Assembly (NCBI RefSeq): GCF_030315745.1
Contig: NZ_JASXSH010000008.1
Span: 124,001 to 188,000, forward strand
Direction: 5' to 3'
Length of the DNA stretch: 64,000 bases
Origin: Gordonia heveisoli
Lineage (GTDB): Bacteria; Actinomycetota; Actinomycetes; Mycobacteriales; Mycobacteriaceae
Part shown: in pieces, positions 17,254 to 26,756 of the stretch
How positions within the stretch are numbered: position 1 is the stretch's first letter
Layout: each line of letters begins with the position of its first letter
The notes under the pieces: model-generated
What the model saw: only the letters and a program-made list of their open reading frames with translations
What the model was told of the DNA's origin: nothing
Database searches by the model: none
Translations under genes and position numbers: made by a program

Positions 17254-17934
17254 TCAGGCGTCGTGCTCGACGAGATTCTCCGTCCACGCCTCGTCGGGGA
17301 TGTCGCGCAGGGCGCACGCCCGGTCGGCCGCGCTGAACCATCCGCGGAAGTGCAGAACCTCGCCGATCAGCGGACTGCGGACGGTCGCGTCGCACCGGAA
17401 TCGGTCGTTGCGATCGTCCCAGCCCTCCATGTATTTCATCCGCGCGTCGACGAACGCACCCATCCCGATCTTCGCACTGCGACCGAGCCACTTGATCGGC
17501 CCGCTCTCCATGATGAGATCGCCGCGCGTATTGGTGCTCAGCTCGAGCGGGAACAGCAATTCCGGCCCGTCACCGAAATAGTCGATGACCTGGCCACCAC
17601 CGGTGTGCACCTTCACCGAGTTCAGCTTCGTCGACCCGGTCGAATACTCGAAGTCGCGCAGCACGGCCAGCGACTCCCGACCGAGTTCGTCGCGGTAGCA
17701 GTAATGCCCCTCGGTGAATGGCACCATCCGGCTCGACCGCGTGGGCAACGCGGCCCGTTTACCGAAGTAGCGCAGCACGAAACCGGGCACGATCGAGTTC
17801 ACATAGACCGACTCGTAGATGCCCGAGCAGGTCAACGCGACGCCCGACGTCGAGTCGATACTGTATCGCCAGGCCAGATTCGGGTGCAGACGGTCGAAGT
17901 CCGACCCCAGGGCATCCATGTATACCGGCGTCAT
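17254..17934 (-). CDS. DUF4166-like conserved protein
   Basis: A 226-residue protein. The N-terminus MTPVYMDALGSDFDRLHPNLAWRY resembles the opening of DUF4166 proteins (YxxALGxxFxxLHPxL). The rest is beta-rich with conserved-looking WFSAADRA near the C-terminus and no catalytic signature. No signal peptide or membrane span. The ATG at 17934 is chosen because GGGGAG lies 8 bases upstream; an ATG 24 bases earlier would run through that site. Function unknown; DUF4166 domains occur elsewhere fused to saccharopine dehydrogenase-like proteins (established family knowledge). Confidence 0.65.
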   Translation of the reverse strand: MTPVYMDALGSDFDRLHPNLAWRYSIDSTSGVALTCSGIYESVYVNSIVPGFVLRYFGKRAALPTRSSRMVPFTEGHYCYRDELGRESLAVLRDFEYSTGSTKLNSVKVHTGGGQVIDYFGDGPELLFPLELSTNTRGDLIMESGPIKWLGRSAKIGMGAFVDARMKYMEGWDDRNDRFRCDATVRSPLIGEVLHFRGWFSAADRACALRDIPDEAWTENLVEHDA

Positions 17935-18072
17935 CTCATCATCTCCCCCCTGCGTCACTGGCCCGCGACGACCATCCGCGCGGGTGTGGTTCGGTTCACT
18001 TGAGGGAAGAACGTACTAGAACTGTGACCAAGTGTGAATCGCACCCGGACAAACCTGGCCCATGGGGAGCGT

Positions 18073-18705
18073 TCACGGCCCGACGACGGCGGCCTCACAC
18101 AGGGCCGACAGCTCGGCGATCACCTTGTCCAGCGGTTCGACGGTTCGTCGGGTCTGACACAGCCCGACCGCTCCTTCGATGGCCGCGATGATCAGGTTCG
18201 CCAGCGACCCGGCCCGGCCGTGATCGACGCCTTCGACGACGAGCCGCGCGGAGACCAACTCGGCCCACTGGGTCAGCACCTCGTCGGCGACGGCCGCGAC
18301 CTCGGGTTCGGCCCGACGGGCGAGACCGCCGGCGAGCACGGGACAACCGTATTCGTAGTCGGAGTTGATCAGCATGCGCCGCCACAGGCCGCCGATGTCG
18401 GCGACGGCTTCGGCCGCGGTGTGGGAGTGCAGACTGCCGATGCGCGTGGCGATGAAATCGCCTGCGTAGCGCACCGCCTCGACCATCAGCTGGGTCTTGC
18501 CCTGCGGGAAGTGGTGATAGATGGACCCACGCGGAGCGGAACTCGCGGCGATCACATCACCGATGGAGGTCGCCGCCACGCCGTCACGCCCGATCAGATC
18601 CGCGGCATGGATGACCATCCGCTCACGTGGTCCACGCGCGGCCGCACCGGCGGTGACCGGCGCAGATGCACTCGGCGACGACGAATCGGCCGACCCTGAC
18701 CCCAT
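18073..18705 (-). CDS. TetR family transcriptional regulator
   Basis: A 210-residue regulator. A low-complexity Ser/Ala-rich N-terminal tail (about 25 residues) precedes the helix-turn-helix (about residues 28-75: AADLIGRDGVAATSIGDVI, then APRGSIYHHFPQGK). The C-terminal part (GCPVLAGGLARRAEPEV) matches the LmrA/YxaF-type TetR ligand domain, with a Cys in GCP. The ATG at 18705 has AGGAG 5 bases upstream; an ATG 24 bases earlier is less likely. It is divergent from the thioesterase gene and both may be controlled through the inverted repeats between them. Confidence 0.9.
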   Translation of the reverse strand: MGSGSADSSSPSASAPVTAGAAARGPRERMVIHAADLIGRDGVAATSIGDVIAASSAPRGSIYHHFPQGKTQLMVEAVRYAGDFIATRIGSLHSHTAAEAVADIGGLWRRMLINSDYEYGCPVLAGGLARRAEPEVAAVADEVLTQWAELVSARLVVEGVDHGRAGSLANLIIAAIEGAVGLCQTRRTVEPLDKVIAELSALCEAAVVGP

Positions 18706-18713
18706 CACAACTC

Positions 18714-18759
18714 CTATGTAGACCTTCATAATCAGGCGGTTCTATGCAAGCATACATAG
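18714..18759. promoter_or_regulatory. Inverted repeats between divergent TetR and thioesterase genes
   Basis: CTATGTA (18714-18720) is the exact inverse of TACATAG (18753-18759). A tighter inverted repeat, TATGC-AA-GCATA, lies at 18743-18754. The AT-rich region stands out from its surroundings and is a plausible TetR operator. Confidence 0.5.
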
Positions 18760-18761
18760 TC

Positions 18762-19223
18762 ATGACACCCACCGAGATCGGAAATGATCCACTGCAACTG
18801 TCCGGCCTGGCGCTGCTACGGCTGTGGGCCGACAACCCCAACCGCGACGACCATCCCAGCATCGGACGACTGCTCGGCATGGTGCCGAAGAAGATCGACG
18901 AGGGTGTCGTCAGCTTCGCCGTGACACCCAAACCCGATTTCTCCAATCCGCTCGGCACCGTGCACGGCGGTGTCTGCGCGACCCTGCTCGACTCGGTGAT
19001 GGGCTGCGCGGTGCACACCACCCTGCCCGCCGGGGTCGGCTACACCACCCTCGAACTGAAGATCAACTACATCCGCGCAGTGGCCCTCGACGCCGAGGAG
19101 ATCACCGCCACCGGCACCGTCATCCACGTCGGCGGCAAGACCGCGACCGCCGAGGGCAAGGTGTTCTCCGCCGACGGCAAACTCGTCGCGCACGGCACCA
19201 CCACCTGCATCATCTTCCGCTGA
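18762..19223 (+). CDS. PaaI-family hotdog thioesterase
   Basis: A 153-residue single hotdog domain. The helix segment NPLGTVHGGVCATLLDSVMGCAV has the HGG motif and the catalytic Asp position of PaaI-type acyl-CoA thioesterases; TTLELKINYIRAV and ATAEGKVF complete the fold. It would hydrolyse a CoA thioester, possibly aromatic; substrate unknown. The start could be this ATG or one at 18744 (6 residues longer); neither has a clear ribosome site. The divergent TetR gene is the likely regulator. Confidence 0.88.
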   Translation: MTPTEIGNDPLQLSGLALLRLWADNPNRDDHPSIGRLLGMVPKKIDEGVVSFAVTPKPDFSNPLGTVHGGVCATLLDSVMGCAVHTTLPAGVGYTTLELKINYIRAVALDAEEITATGTVIHVGGKTATAEGKVFSADGKLVAHGTTTCIIFR

Positions 19224-19250
19224 CGCGGGGGACGCCCGGCCGACCCGACG

Positions 19251-20966
19251 TCAACGCAACGGCACACACAGCCACGGACTACTCGGGTCGGTCAGTAGTC
19301 TGCCGACACCGCTTCGCGTTTCGGCGAAGGACGCATCGGCGCTGGCCACCGGACGTTTGGCACCGTCGGCCACGAACAACGCCCGCCCGACCTCGAAGCC
19401 GACCGCGTACTCAACCCAATCGGAGTAGGCCGCCGAGGCCAGGCGTCCGGCGATCTCGATCCGCTCCCACACCTCCCCGACATCCATGAATCCGACGAAT
19501 GCGCAGTAGCGCAACAAGATCACCAGACGGGAGAGATCCCAGGCCGCGACGCTCCGTGGCACACGATCGGGAAATGTGATCGCCCCCGCGACGACCTCGA
19601 CACATACGCCGAGGGTCGCCGGATTCGCTTCGGCGACAGCACGAATCCGCTCGATCTCACCGGCGATCCACGAACGTGACCGGCCGTCGACCCCCGGACA
19701 TATCCGGTGGATCGCGGCCAGACACGGGTCGTAGTCGGGTGCGTCGAGTCCGACGGTCAGCAGATCGATCACCTCGACCGCCGATTCCCGATCGCTGATC
19801 GCCCAGGTGGCACGCAGTTGTTTGCGCAATCGCCGGTCGGAGGCAGTGATCCACAGATCGTCGACCGGGTCGTCGGTCGCGGTGATCGCGAAGTACGCAC
19901 CGGCCCCCAACCCGCGCATCCGGCCGATCCGGTGCCCGACGCCCGACCACGGAATCGACCCCGGACCGAGGTAAGCGGGCACCGCATATCCCGCACCCTG
20001 CGTACCGTCGGCGCGAATCTGCGTGTGGACCTCCCACTCCGCCGAACTGGGATCGGGCGGCACCGGCACCGAGATCACGGTGTCGGCGATCGGCGCGGCG
20101 GCCACGACCGGCGCGGGGTTCGACGCCAAGGCCGCGACGAACGCCTCGGCGAACTCACCACAGCTCGGATACCTGGCGGCGGGATCCTTCGCCAGCGCCC
20201 GCCCGAAGACGTCGTCGAGTGCGGCAGGCAGGTCCGGCCGTCGATCTCGCGGACGCGGCGGTGGCGCACTGAGGTGCTGATGCAGGACGGCGACCAGATT
20301 AGCCCCGGCGAACGGCGTTGTCCCGGTGAGCATGTCGAAAGCCGTACACGCCAGCTGGTATTGATCGGCGGCGGCCGTCAGATCGCCTTCGGCCAGCGCC
20401 TGTTCGGGCGCGCAGTAGGCGAGACTCCCGATGAACGCGCCGGTCGAGGTCAGCGAGCTCGCGCCATCCTGCGGTTTCGCGATCCCGAAGTCCGCCAGAT
20501 AGATCCGCGGTCGGCGCCCCCGGGTGAGGAGAATGTTCCCGGGCTTGACATCCCGATGGAGCAGCCCGTTGTCGTGAGCGTGATCGAGTGCGTCGGCGAT
20601 CGCCGCGACGATATCGACCAGCAGGCCGACCGGCAATACCCGGTCCGGATTCTCGGCCGCCAGGACAGCCGCATCCGAACCGTCGATGTAGGCCATCGAG
20701 ATCCACAACCGATCGCGATATTCACCCCGGTCGTGTAGCGGAACGATGTTCGGGTGCATCAGCGTCGACGCGACATCCGCCTCCCGGCTGAAACGCTCCC
20801 GGTACTGCCCGTCGTCCTGCAGTGTCGGGGCCAGGATCTTGAGCGCGTCCTGTCGCGGCAACCGAGGATGCCCGGCCAGATACACCTCGCCCATTCCGCC
20901 GACGCCGATGCGACGGACGATGCGATAGCCGGCGAACTCGTCACCGACGGCCAAACTGGGACTCAT
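19251..20966 (-). CDS. Soluble Ser/Thr protein kinase with C-terminal DUF1266-like domain
   Basis: A 571-residue two-part protein. Residues about 14-270 are a Hanks-type kinase: glycine loop RIGVGGMGEVYLA, catalytic Lys in ALKIL, HRDVKPGNILL, ADFGIA, and an activation segment rich in Ser/Thr ending YCAPEQ. Residues about 340-571 resemble DUF1266: TWAISDRESAVEVIDLL, then AWDLSRLVILLRYCAFVGFMD and SDWVEYAVGFEVGRALF. Most actinobacterial kinases of this type carry a transmembrane helix and sensor; none is seen here, so this one is cytoplasmic. The DUF1266 part may sense a signal or recruit a substrate (inference). No phosphatase or FHA gene is adjacent. Confidence 0.88.
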   Translation of the reverse strand: MSPSLAVGDEFAGYRIVRRIGVGGMGEVYLAGHPRLPRQDALKILAPTLQDDGQYRERFSREADVASTLMHPNIVPLHDRGEYRDRLWISMAYIDGSDAAVLAAENPDRVLPVGLLVDIVAAIADALDHAHDNGLLHRDVKPGNILLTRGRRPRIYLADFGIAKPQDGASSLTSTGAFIGSLAYCAPEQALAEGDLTAAADQYQLACTAFDMLTGTTPFAGANLVAVLHQHLSAPPPRPRDRRPDLPAALDDVFGRALAKDPAARYPSCGEFAEAFVAALASNPAPVVAAAPIADTVISVPVPPDPSSAEWEVHTQIRADGTQGAGYAVPAYLGPGSIPWSGVGHRIGRMRGLGAGAYFAITATDDPVDDLWITASDRRLRKQLRATWAISDRESAVEVIDLLTVGLDAPDYDPCLAAIHRICPGVDGRSRSWIAGEIERIRAVAEANPATLGVCVEVVAGAITFPDRVPRSVAAWDLSRLVILLRYCAFVGFMDVGEVWERIEIAGRLASAAYSDWVEYAVGFEVGRALFVADGAKRPVASADASFAETRSGVGRLLTDPSSPWLCVPLR

Positions 20967-21022
20967 CGGGCAATGATCGCAGAAGCCCCGGACACCCCGC
21001 GGTCATCCGAGCATCACGGCAG

Positions 21023-21060
21023 AGGTGTTTGCCCTCCGAGTACTCGGAGGGCAAACACCT
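21023..21060 (-). terminator. Perfect 38-base palindrome downstream of MFS gene
   Basis: A perfect inverted repeat with arms beginning AGGTGTTTGCCCTCC and no loop beyond the central TA step. It lies 18 bases past the MFS stop codon and before the kinase gene. It has no U-run, but its position fits a terminator. Confidence 0.65.
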
Positions 21061-21078
21061 GGGCCGGCAGTCGACATC

Positions 21079-22635
21079 TCAGCCGACAGCCACCGCGCTT
21101 GCCTCCTCGCGCATCTCATCCCGCCCGACGCGGATGGTCAGCACCGAGACCAGCAGCGCTAAGGCCATGAATCCGGCACCCCAGTAGAAGGCGACGTCGT
21201 AGCTGTGGATGGCGGCCGCCTTGCCGTCGCCGACATAGTCGGCCAGCGCACTCGCCGCGATCGTGGACAGCAACGCCAACCCGATGGACCCGCCCACCTG
21301 CTGGGTGGTGTTGATCAGCGCACTGCCCACCCCGGCGTCGGCGACGTCGATCCGGTGCAGTCCGACACTCTGCATCGCGACGAACACCAAGCCCATCCCG
21401 ACGGCCACCCCGACCTCGGCGGGCAGGATATCGGCGACCCACGTCGAATCGACGTCGAGTTGCGCCAGGTAGAGCAGACTCAGCGCACCGATGATCGGAC
21501 CGGCGATCATCAACGGCCGCGGCCCGATTCGCGGTAGCAATGAACTGGCCAGCCCAGCGCTGAACACCAGCGCGATCGGGAACGGGAGGAACAGAAGTCC
21601 GGCCTCCAACGGCTTGTGCCCCAACGTGTTCTGGAAGTAGTAGCTGAGGAACATGAACATCGCGAACATCGGGATCGGCACGATCAGCGACACCAGATAG
21701 GCGCCGCCTCGGTTGATGTCACCCGGAATACGTAGGGGCAGCATCGGATCGGCAGTTCTCGCTTCGATAGTCACGAAGGCCGACAGCAGCACGCCGGCGA
21801 GAACGAAGAAGCCGATCGTCGATGCGGCGCCCCAGCCCGCACTCTCCGCCCGAGTGAAGGCGTAGACGAGTGCGAACAGTCCGCCGGTCACCGTCACCAC
21901 GCCAGGCAGGTCATAGCCTCGTCCCCGCAGCGCCGCCCGGTCGCGTGTCACCAGATAGAGCGCACCGGCGGCCGCGATCAGGGCGATCGGGGTGTTGATG
22001 AGCAAAGTCCAGCGCCAGGACAGGTATTCGGTCAGGGCGCCGCCGGCGATCAGGCCGATGGCAGCGCCCGCACCCGAGACCGCGGCATAGACCGCCAGGG
22101 CACGCGCCCGGTCCCGATGTTCGGTGAACATCACGGCGATCAGTGCGAGCGCGGCCGGGGCCAGCATCGCCGCGAACACACCCTGCAGGGCACGCCCGGC
22201 GAAGAAGGACACGGAGTTCCAGGCCAATCCGGCGAAAGCGGAGGAGACCGCGAAGCCGGCCAGCCCGATGAGGAACATGCGTCGCCTGCCGAGATGGTCG
22301 GCGAGGCGTCCGCCGAGGAGAAGTAGCGAACCGAACAGGAGCGTGTAAGCGGTCAGCGACCACTGCCGGTTGGCGTCGGAGATATGTAAGTCGTTCTGCG
22401 CGTATGGAAGCGCAATGGTGATGATGGTGGCATCGAGCACCACGATCAGTTGCGCCAGGGCGATGACGGCCAGTGCCCACCATCGCCGTCGGGGATGGGC
22501 GTCGCCCGACTGTGCGGCCGGCGCGGAGTCTGCGTACGCCGTGCTGATCGTCGGCGAATCGCTGGCTGTCAGTGAATCGACGGCTGCCGGGGGATCGCCG
22601 GACACGTCGGTGGAGTCAGTTGTGGTCACGAGCAT
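21079..22635 (-). CDS. MFS multidrug transporter, DHA2 (14-helix) family
   Basis: A 518-residue proton-driven exporter. After a polar N-terminal tail (about 50 residues) the first helix runs ALAVIALAQLIVVLDATIITIALP, the DHA2 motif with the conserved Asp. LLLGGRLADHLGRRRMFLIG is the loop 2-3 motif A, and GAAIGLIAGGALTEYLSWRWTLLINTP in helix 5 is the antiporter motif C. It probably exports drugs or dyes such as those handled by EmrB/QacA. The ATG at 22635 is used; a GTG two codons later is nearly as good. A TetR gene is divergent and probably represses it. Confidence 0.92.
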   Translation of the reverse strand: MLVTTTDSTDVSGDPPAAVDSLTASDSPTISTAYADSAPAAQSGDAHPRRRWWALAVIALAQLIVVLDATIITIALPYAQNDLHISDANRQWSLTAYTLLFGSLLLLGGRLADHLGRRRMFLIGLAGFAVSSAFAGLAWNSVSFFAGRALQGVFAAMLAPAALALIAVMFTEHRDRARALAVYAAVSGAGAAIGLIAGGALTEYLSWRWTLLINTPIALIAAAGALYLVTRDRAALRGRGYDLPGVVTVTGGLFALVYAFTRAESAGWGAASTIGFFVLAGVLLSAFVTIEARTADPMLPLRIPGDINRGGAYLVSLIVPIPMFAMFMFLSYYFQNTLGHKPLEAGLLFLPFPIALVFSAGLASSLLPRIGPRPLMIAGPIIGALSLLYLAQLDVDSTWVADILPAEVGVAVGMGLVFVAMQSVGLHRIDVADAGVGSALINTTQQVGGSIGLALLSTIAASALADYVGDGKAAAIHSYDVAFYWGAGFMALALLVSVLTIRVGRDEMREEASAVAVG

Positions 22636-22733
22636 CTCGAATCTCGGTTGTCTCGTCAGATGTGTGCGGACTCGTCGTCGAGTGCGCACCTGCGGCCCCA
22701 TCGGGGACCTCGACCCGGGGCGGGTCTGTCCCA

Positions 22734-22763
22734 ATAGTGGCAGAGCCAGACAGAAGTCGTCAA
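22734..22763 (-). promoter_or_regulatory. Promoter of the MFS exporter gene
   Basis: Minus strand: -35 TTGACG (22758-22763), 18-base spacer, -10 CACTAT (22734-22739), giving a leader of roughly 90 bases. The inverted repeat GCCA-TT-TGGC at 22783-22792, between this promoter and the divergent TetR gene, is a possible operator. Confidence 0.5.
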
Positions 22764-22823
22764 CAGTCATTTTGCTGACTGCGCCATTTGGCAGCACAGG
22801 TCGCGATTTTCGGGACGTCGAGT

Positions 22824-22829
22824 TAGAAT
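22824..22829 (+). promoter_or_regulatory. -10 element of leaderless TetR gene
   Basis: TAGAAT, 6 bases before the GTG at 22836. Confidence 0.55.
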
Positions 22830-22835
22830 GCGCAC

Positions 22836-23462
22836 GTGACCACCGGTGAAGCTCCCCCGCTCGCGCCGGGTCTGCGTGAACGGAAGAAGCAGCAGACCCG
22901 TGATCGCCTGATCTCCGAAGCCCTCCGACTCTGCGATGAGCAGGGCTTCGACCAAACCACCGTCGAAGAGATCGCCGAGGCCGCGAACGTCTCGCCGCGG
23001 ACCTTCAACCGCTACTTCTCCACCAAGGAGGATGTGGTACTCGCGCCGAGCGAGGACATGATCAACGTCGTCACCGAAGCCCTACGCGCGCAACCGGATA
23101 CCGGCGACGAGCTCGACGCGCTCATCAACGCCCACCGCGTGGTGTTCACCGGAGCCGCCGACCGTGGCCTCGACATGACCGCGATGCAGACGATGAACCG
23201 GATCATGCAGACCTCGCCGACGGTCAACGCACGCGGACGCGACGTCGGCGAACAGAAGATGGCCGCCATCGCCGAGGTCATCGCCGAACGACTGGGCACC
23301 ACACCCGACGACATCCGGGTGCGCGTCGTCGTCTCGACCTGGTCGTCGCTGATGCATCTGGCGCTGGAACGCTGGGAATGCGGGGACGCTTTCAGCAACG
23401 CGTCCGCGATGGAGAGCATCGAGGAGACCTTCGCCGCCTTCCGCACGATGAACGGCCGCTGA
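22836..23462 (+). CDS. TetR family transcriptional regulator
   Basis: A 208-residue regulator with an N-terminal helix-turn-helix (about residues 15-62: LISEALRLCDEQGFDQTTVEEIAEAANVSPRTFNRYF, split here by its turn). The RERKKQQTRDRL basic lead-in is typical of the MftR/AcrR-like branch. It starts with GTG directly after a -10 hexamer. Divergent from the DHA2 exporter gene, it is its likely repressor, responding to an exported compound. Confidence 0.92.
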   Translation: MTTGEAPPLAPGLRERKKQQTRDRLISEALRLCDEQGFDQTTVEEIAEAANVSPRTFNRYFSTKEDVVLAPSEDMINVVTEALRAQPDTGDELDALINAHRVVFTGAADRGLDMTAMQTMNRIMQTSPTVNARGRDVGEQKMAAIAEVIAERLGTTPDDIRVRVVVSTWSSLMHLALERWECGDAFSNASAMESIEETFAAFRTMNGR

Positions 23463-23554
23463 GTTCGTCCCCGAGGTTCGTGGTCTTCCCCGCGATGCAT
23501 CTCGGGGATGAAGACGAAAGTAGGGGACGAACGCTCCTCCCCTACTTTCGGCAG
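23461..23554. repeat. Dispersed hairpin repeat (copy C, with upstream module)
   Basis: The 3' unit (23515-23554) has perfect 13-base arms CGAAAGTAGGGGA and TCCCCTACTTTCG around a 10-base loop, and continues GGCAG as in copy B at 6577. The 5' part (23461-23515) has a second hairpin (GTCTTCCCCG with CGGGGATGAAGAC). About 55 bases of it match the minus strand of the 6468-6577 cluster. It fills the space between the TetR gene and the groEL terminator. Confidence 0.7.
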
Positions 23555-23597
23555 GGGGCGGTCGGGCACGAGAGCAGGCGCCCAGGGGGCGGACAGC

Positions 23598-23634
23598 CAG
23601 AAGGCCGGCCACCCAGCGGGTGACCGGCCTTCTG
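23598..23634 (-). terminator. Terminator hairpin downstream of groEL
   Basis: 17-base arms beginning CAGAAGGCCGG with one mismatch and a 3-base loop, located 29 bases past the groEL stop codon. It also separates groEL from the convergent TetR gene. Confidence 0.75.
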
Positions 23635-23662
23635 TACGAAAAGCGTTGAGCCTGAGATTAAC

Positions 23663-25327
<1,665 letters not shown>

Positions 25328-25394
25328 CTATGGCCGGACTCGGTGCCCGCGACGGACGACCGGTGTGTCTTCGGACCGATCTCACCGTCCCGAC

Positions 25395-25421
25395 CTAGCA
25401 CTCATGCGGTATGAGTGCCAA
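25395..25421. promoter_or_regulatory. CIRCE element 1 (HrcA operator) of groEL
   Basis: CTAGCACTC (25395-25403), 9-base spacer, GAGTGCCAA (25413-25421): two mismatches from the consensus TTAGCACTC-N9-GAGTGCTAA. Confidence 0.9.
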
Positions 25422-25429
25422 GGTCCGTT

Positions 25430-25456
25430 TTAGCACTCGACCCCCGAGAGTGCAAG
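25430..25456. promoter_or_regulatory. CIRCE element 2 (HrcA operator) of groEL
   Basis: TTAGCACTC (25430-25438), 9-base spacer, GAGTGCAAG (25448-25456). The left arm is the exact consensus; the right arm departs at the end. Confidence 0.88.
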
Positions 25457-25545
25457 GTCGACGGTCCTGTTCGACGAGGGTCGGGCGTGTCGATCGGGCG
25501 ACTGCCATCGGCGCCCACCGGGAGGCTCGCGCCCACCGAACGGGT

Positions 25546-25551
25546 TAGGGT
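25546..25551 (+). promoter_or_regulatory. -10 element of the DUF4178-spermidine synthase operon
   Basis: TAGGGT, 6 bases before the GTG at 25558, indicating a leaderless first gene. It lies about 90 bases from the second CIRCE element, on the other side of the divergent groEL promoter region. Confidence 0.5.
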
Positions 25552-25557
25552 CATCGC

Positions 25558-26196
25558 GTGGGGTATCTGCTTGTCATCATCATTGCGCTGCTCGCCATCG
25601 TCGCCGTCCTCGTCCTCTTCGACTACCTGGGCAAACGCCGGCTCAGAAAGGCCGAGGAAGAGGCCCTGCGCAATCGCACCTATCGGCCCGGGGACCCCTT
25701 CTCCTCGGCCGACGACGACGCCGTCTACGGCAATCCGCGCAACCTCAAGCCCAGCGACCTGATCGAGATCCGCGGTGACACCTATGCGGTGCGCGGCACC
25801 CTGCGCCTGACCCAGGGCAGCTTCGTGTGGACCGAGAACCACCTCGACACCGGCCTCGGCCGCAAGGCCTGGATCTCGGTCGAGGACGATCCCGACCTCG
25901 AAGTCGTGCTCTGGGAAGAACTCAAGGGCGTGACGGTCACGCCCGGACCCGACGCGGTCGAGGTCGACGGCCGACGCTACTTCACCGACGAATCCGGATC
26001 GGCGAACTTCACCTCGGCCGGAACCACCGGCCTGGCCCCCACCGGCGCGCTGCGCTACCACGACTATCAGGCAGCCGACGACACCCGACTGTCCTTCGAG
26101 GACTTCGGCGGCGGCTGGGAATGCGCCCGCGGCCAGGTACTCGACCCCGGCGAGTACCGCATCTATCCGAGCAACCCCGCACCCGAGAAGCCGTGA
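25558..26196 (+). CDS. DUF4178 domain protein, membrane anchored
   Basis: A 212-residue protein. One N-terminal membrane helix (about residues 2-22) is followed by a short basic linker and a beta-rich DUF4178 domain (about 63-200: DLIEIRGDTYAVRGTLRL ... WISVEDDPDLEVVLWEE ... YHDYQA ... SFEDFGGGWECARG). With the N-out or N-in question open, the domain probably sits at the membrane surface. First gene of a five-gene operon matching M. tuberculosis Rv2597-Rv2601. DUF4178 genes travel with DUF350 and spermidine-synthase-like genes in many bacteria, suggesting one membrane-linked process. Confidence 0.88.
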   Translation: MGYLLVIIIALLAIVAVLVLFDYLGKRRLRKAEEEALRNRTYRPGDPFSSADDDAVYGNPRNLKPSDLIEIRGDTYAVRGTLRLTQGSFVWTENHLDTGLGRKAWISVEDDPDLEVVLWEELKGVTVTPGPDAVEVDGRRYFTDESGSANFTSAGTTGLAPTGALRYHDYQAADDTRLSFEDFGGGWECARGQVLDPGEYRIYPSNPAPEKP

Positions 26197-26756
26197 GTGC
26201 CGCACCTGCGGACGGCACCGTCACCGACCTGCCGGTGGCCTACGCCGACACCCGAGCCGCCCAACTCGGCTTCTCGCTGACCGCCCCCGCGCAACCGGCC
26301 CTCGCCGAATCCGCAGGCACCGTCGGCGAGATCGCCATCGCGTTACGGCTGCTCGGAGCGAGTCATCAGGTGATCGTCGACGACGGTCGGCGTCGCATCT
26401 GCGAGACCCTCGCCTGCCTGCCCGGGGAGACCGGCGACCGGCCGGCGTCGCTCGAACAATCCGGCTACCGCTTCACATCGAGGATCGACGTCCACTCCCC
26501 CGTGTCGATGGCCGACCTCGTCGGCGACGTCGCCCGGACCGTCGTCGAGCGTCGGGCCGCCGGACTACCCGCCCTGCTCGGCCGATTCCCCGGTGAACCG
26601 AACGCGGTGACCGCGATCGCCGTCGCGCCGGCCGACGACCATCGGGTGTCCTGGCAGACATGGCATACCTATCCGCAGTCGGGGGAGGTCGTGGTCACCA
26701 CGAGCACCCTCGACCATGAGTCCGTCACCGCCACAGCGGAAGGGCTCATCCGATGA
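26193..26756 (+). CDS. DUF2617 family protein
   Basis: A 187-residue soluble protein starting at a GTG that overlaps the previous stop by 4 bases (GTGA). The segment LGFSLTAPAQPALAESAG and especially LRLLGASHQVIVDDG are typical of DUF2617, and the C-terminal part keeps the WHTYPQ and TTTSTL strands. No active site is evident. Its place between the DUF4178 and DUF4247 genes is that of Rv2598 in M. tuberculosis. Function unknown; a role with the membrane proteins of this operon is inference. Confidence 0.85.
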   Translation: MSAAPADGTVTDLPVAYADTRAAQLGFSLTAPAQPALAESAGTVGEIAIALRLLGASHQVIVDDGRRRICETLACLPGETGDRPASLEQSGYRFTSRIDVHSPVSMADLVGDVARTVVERRAAGLPALLGRFPGEPNAVTAIAVAPADDHRVSWQTWHTYPQSGEVVVTTSTLDHESVTATAEGLIR

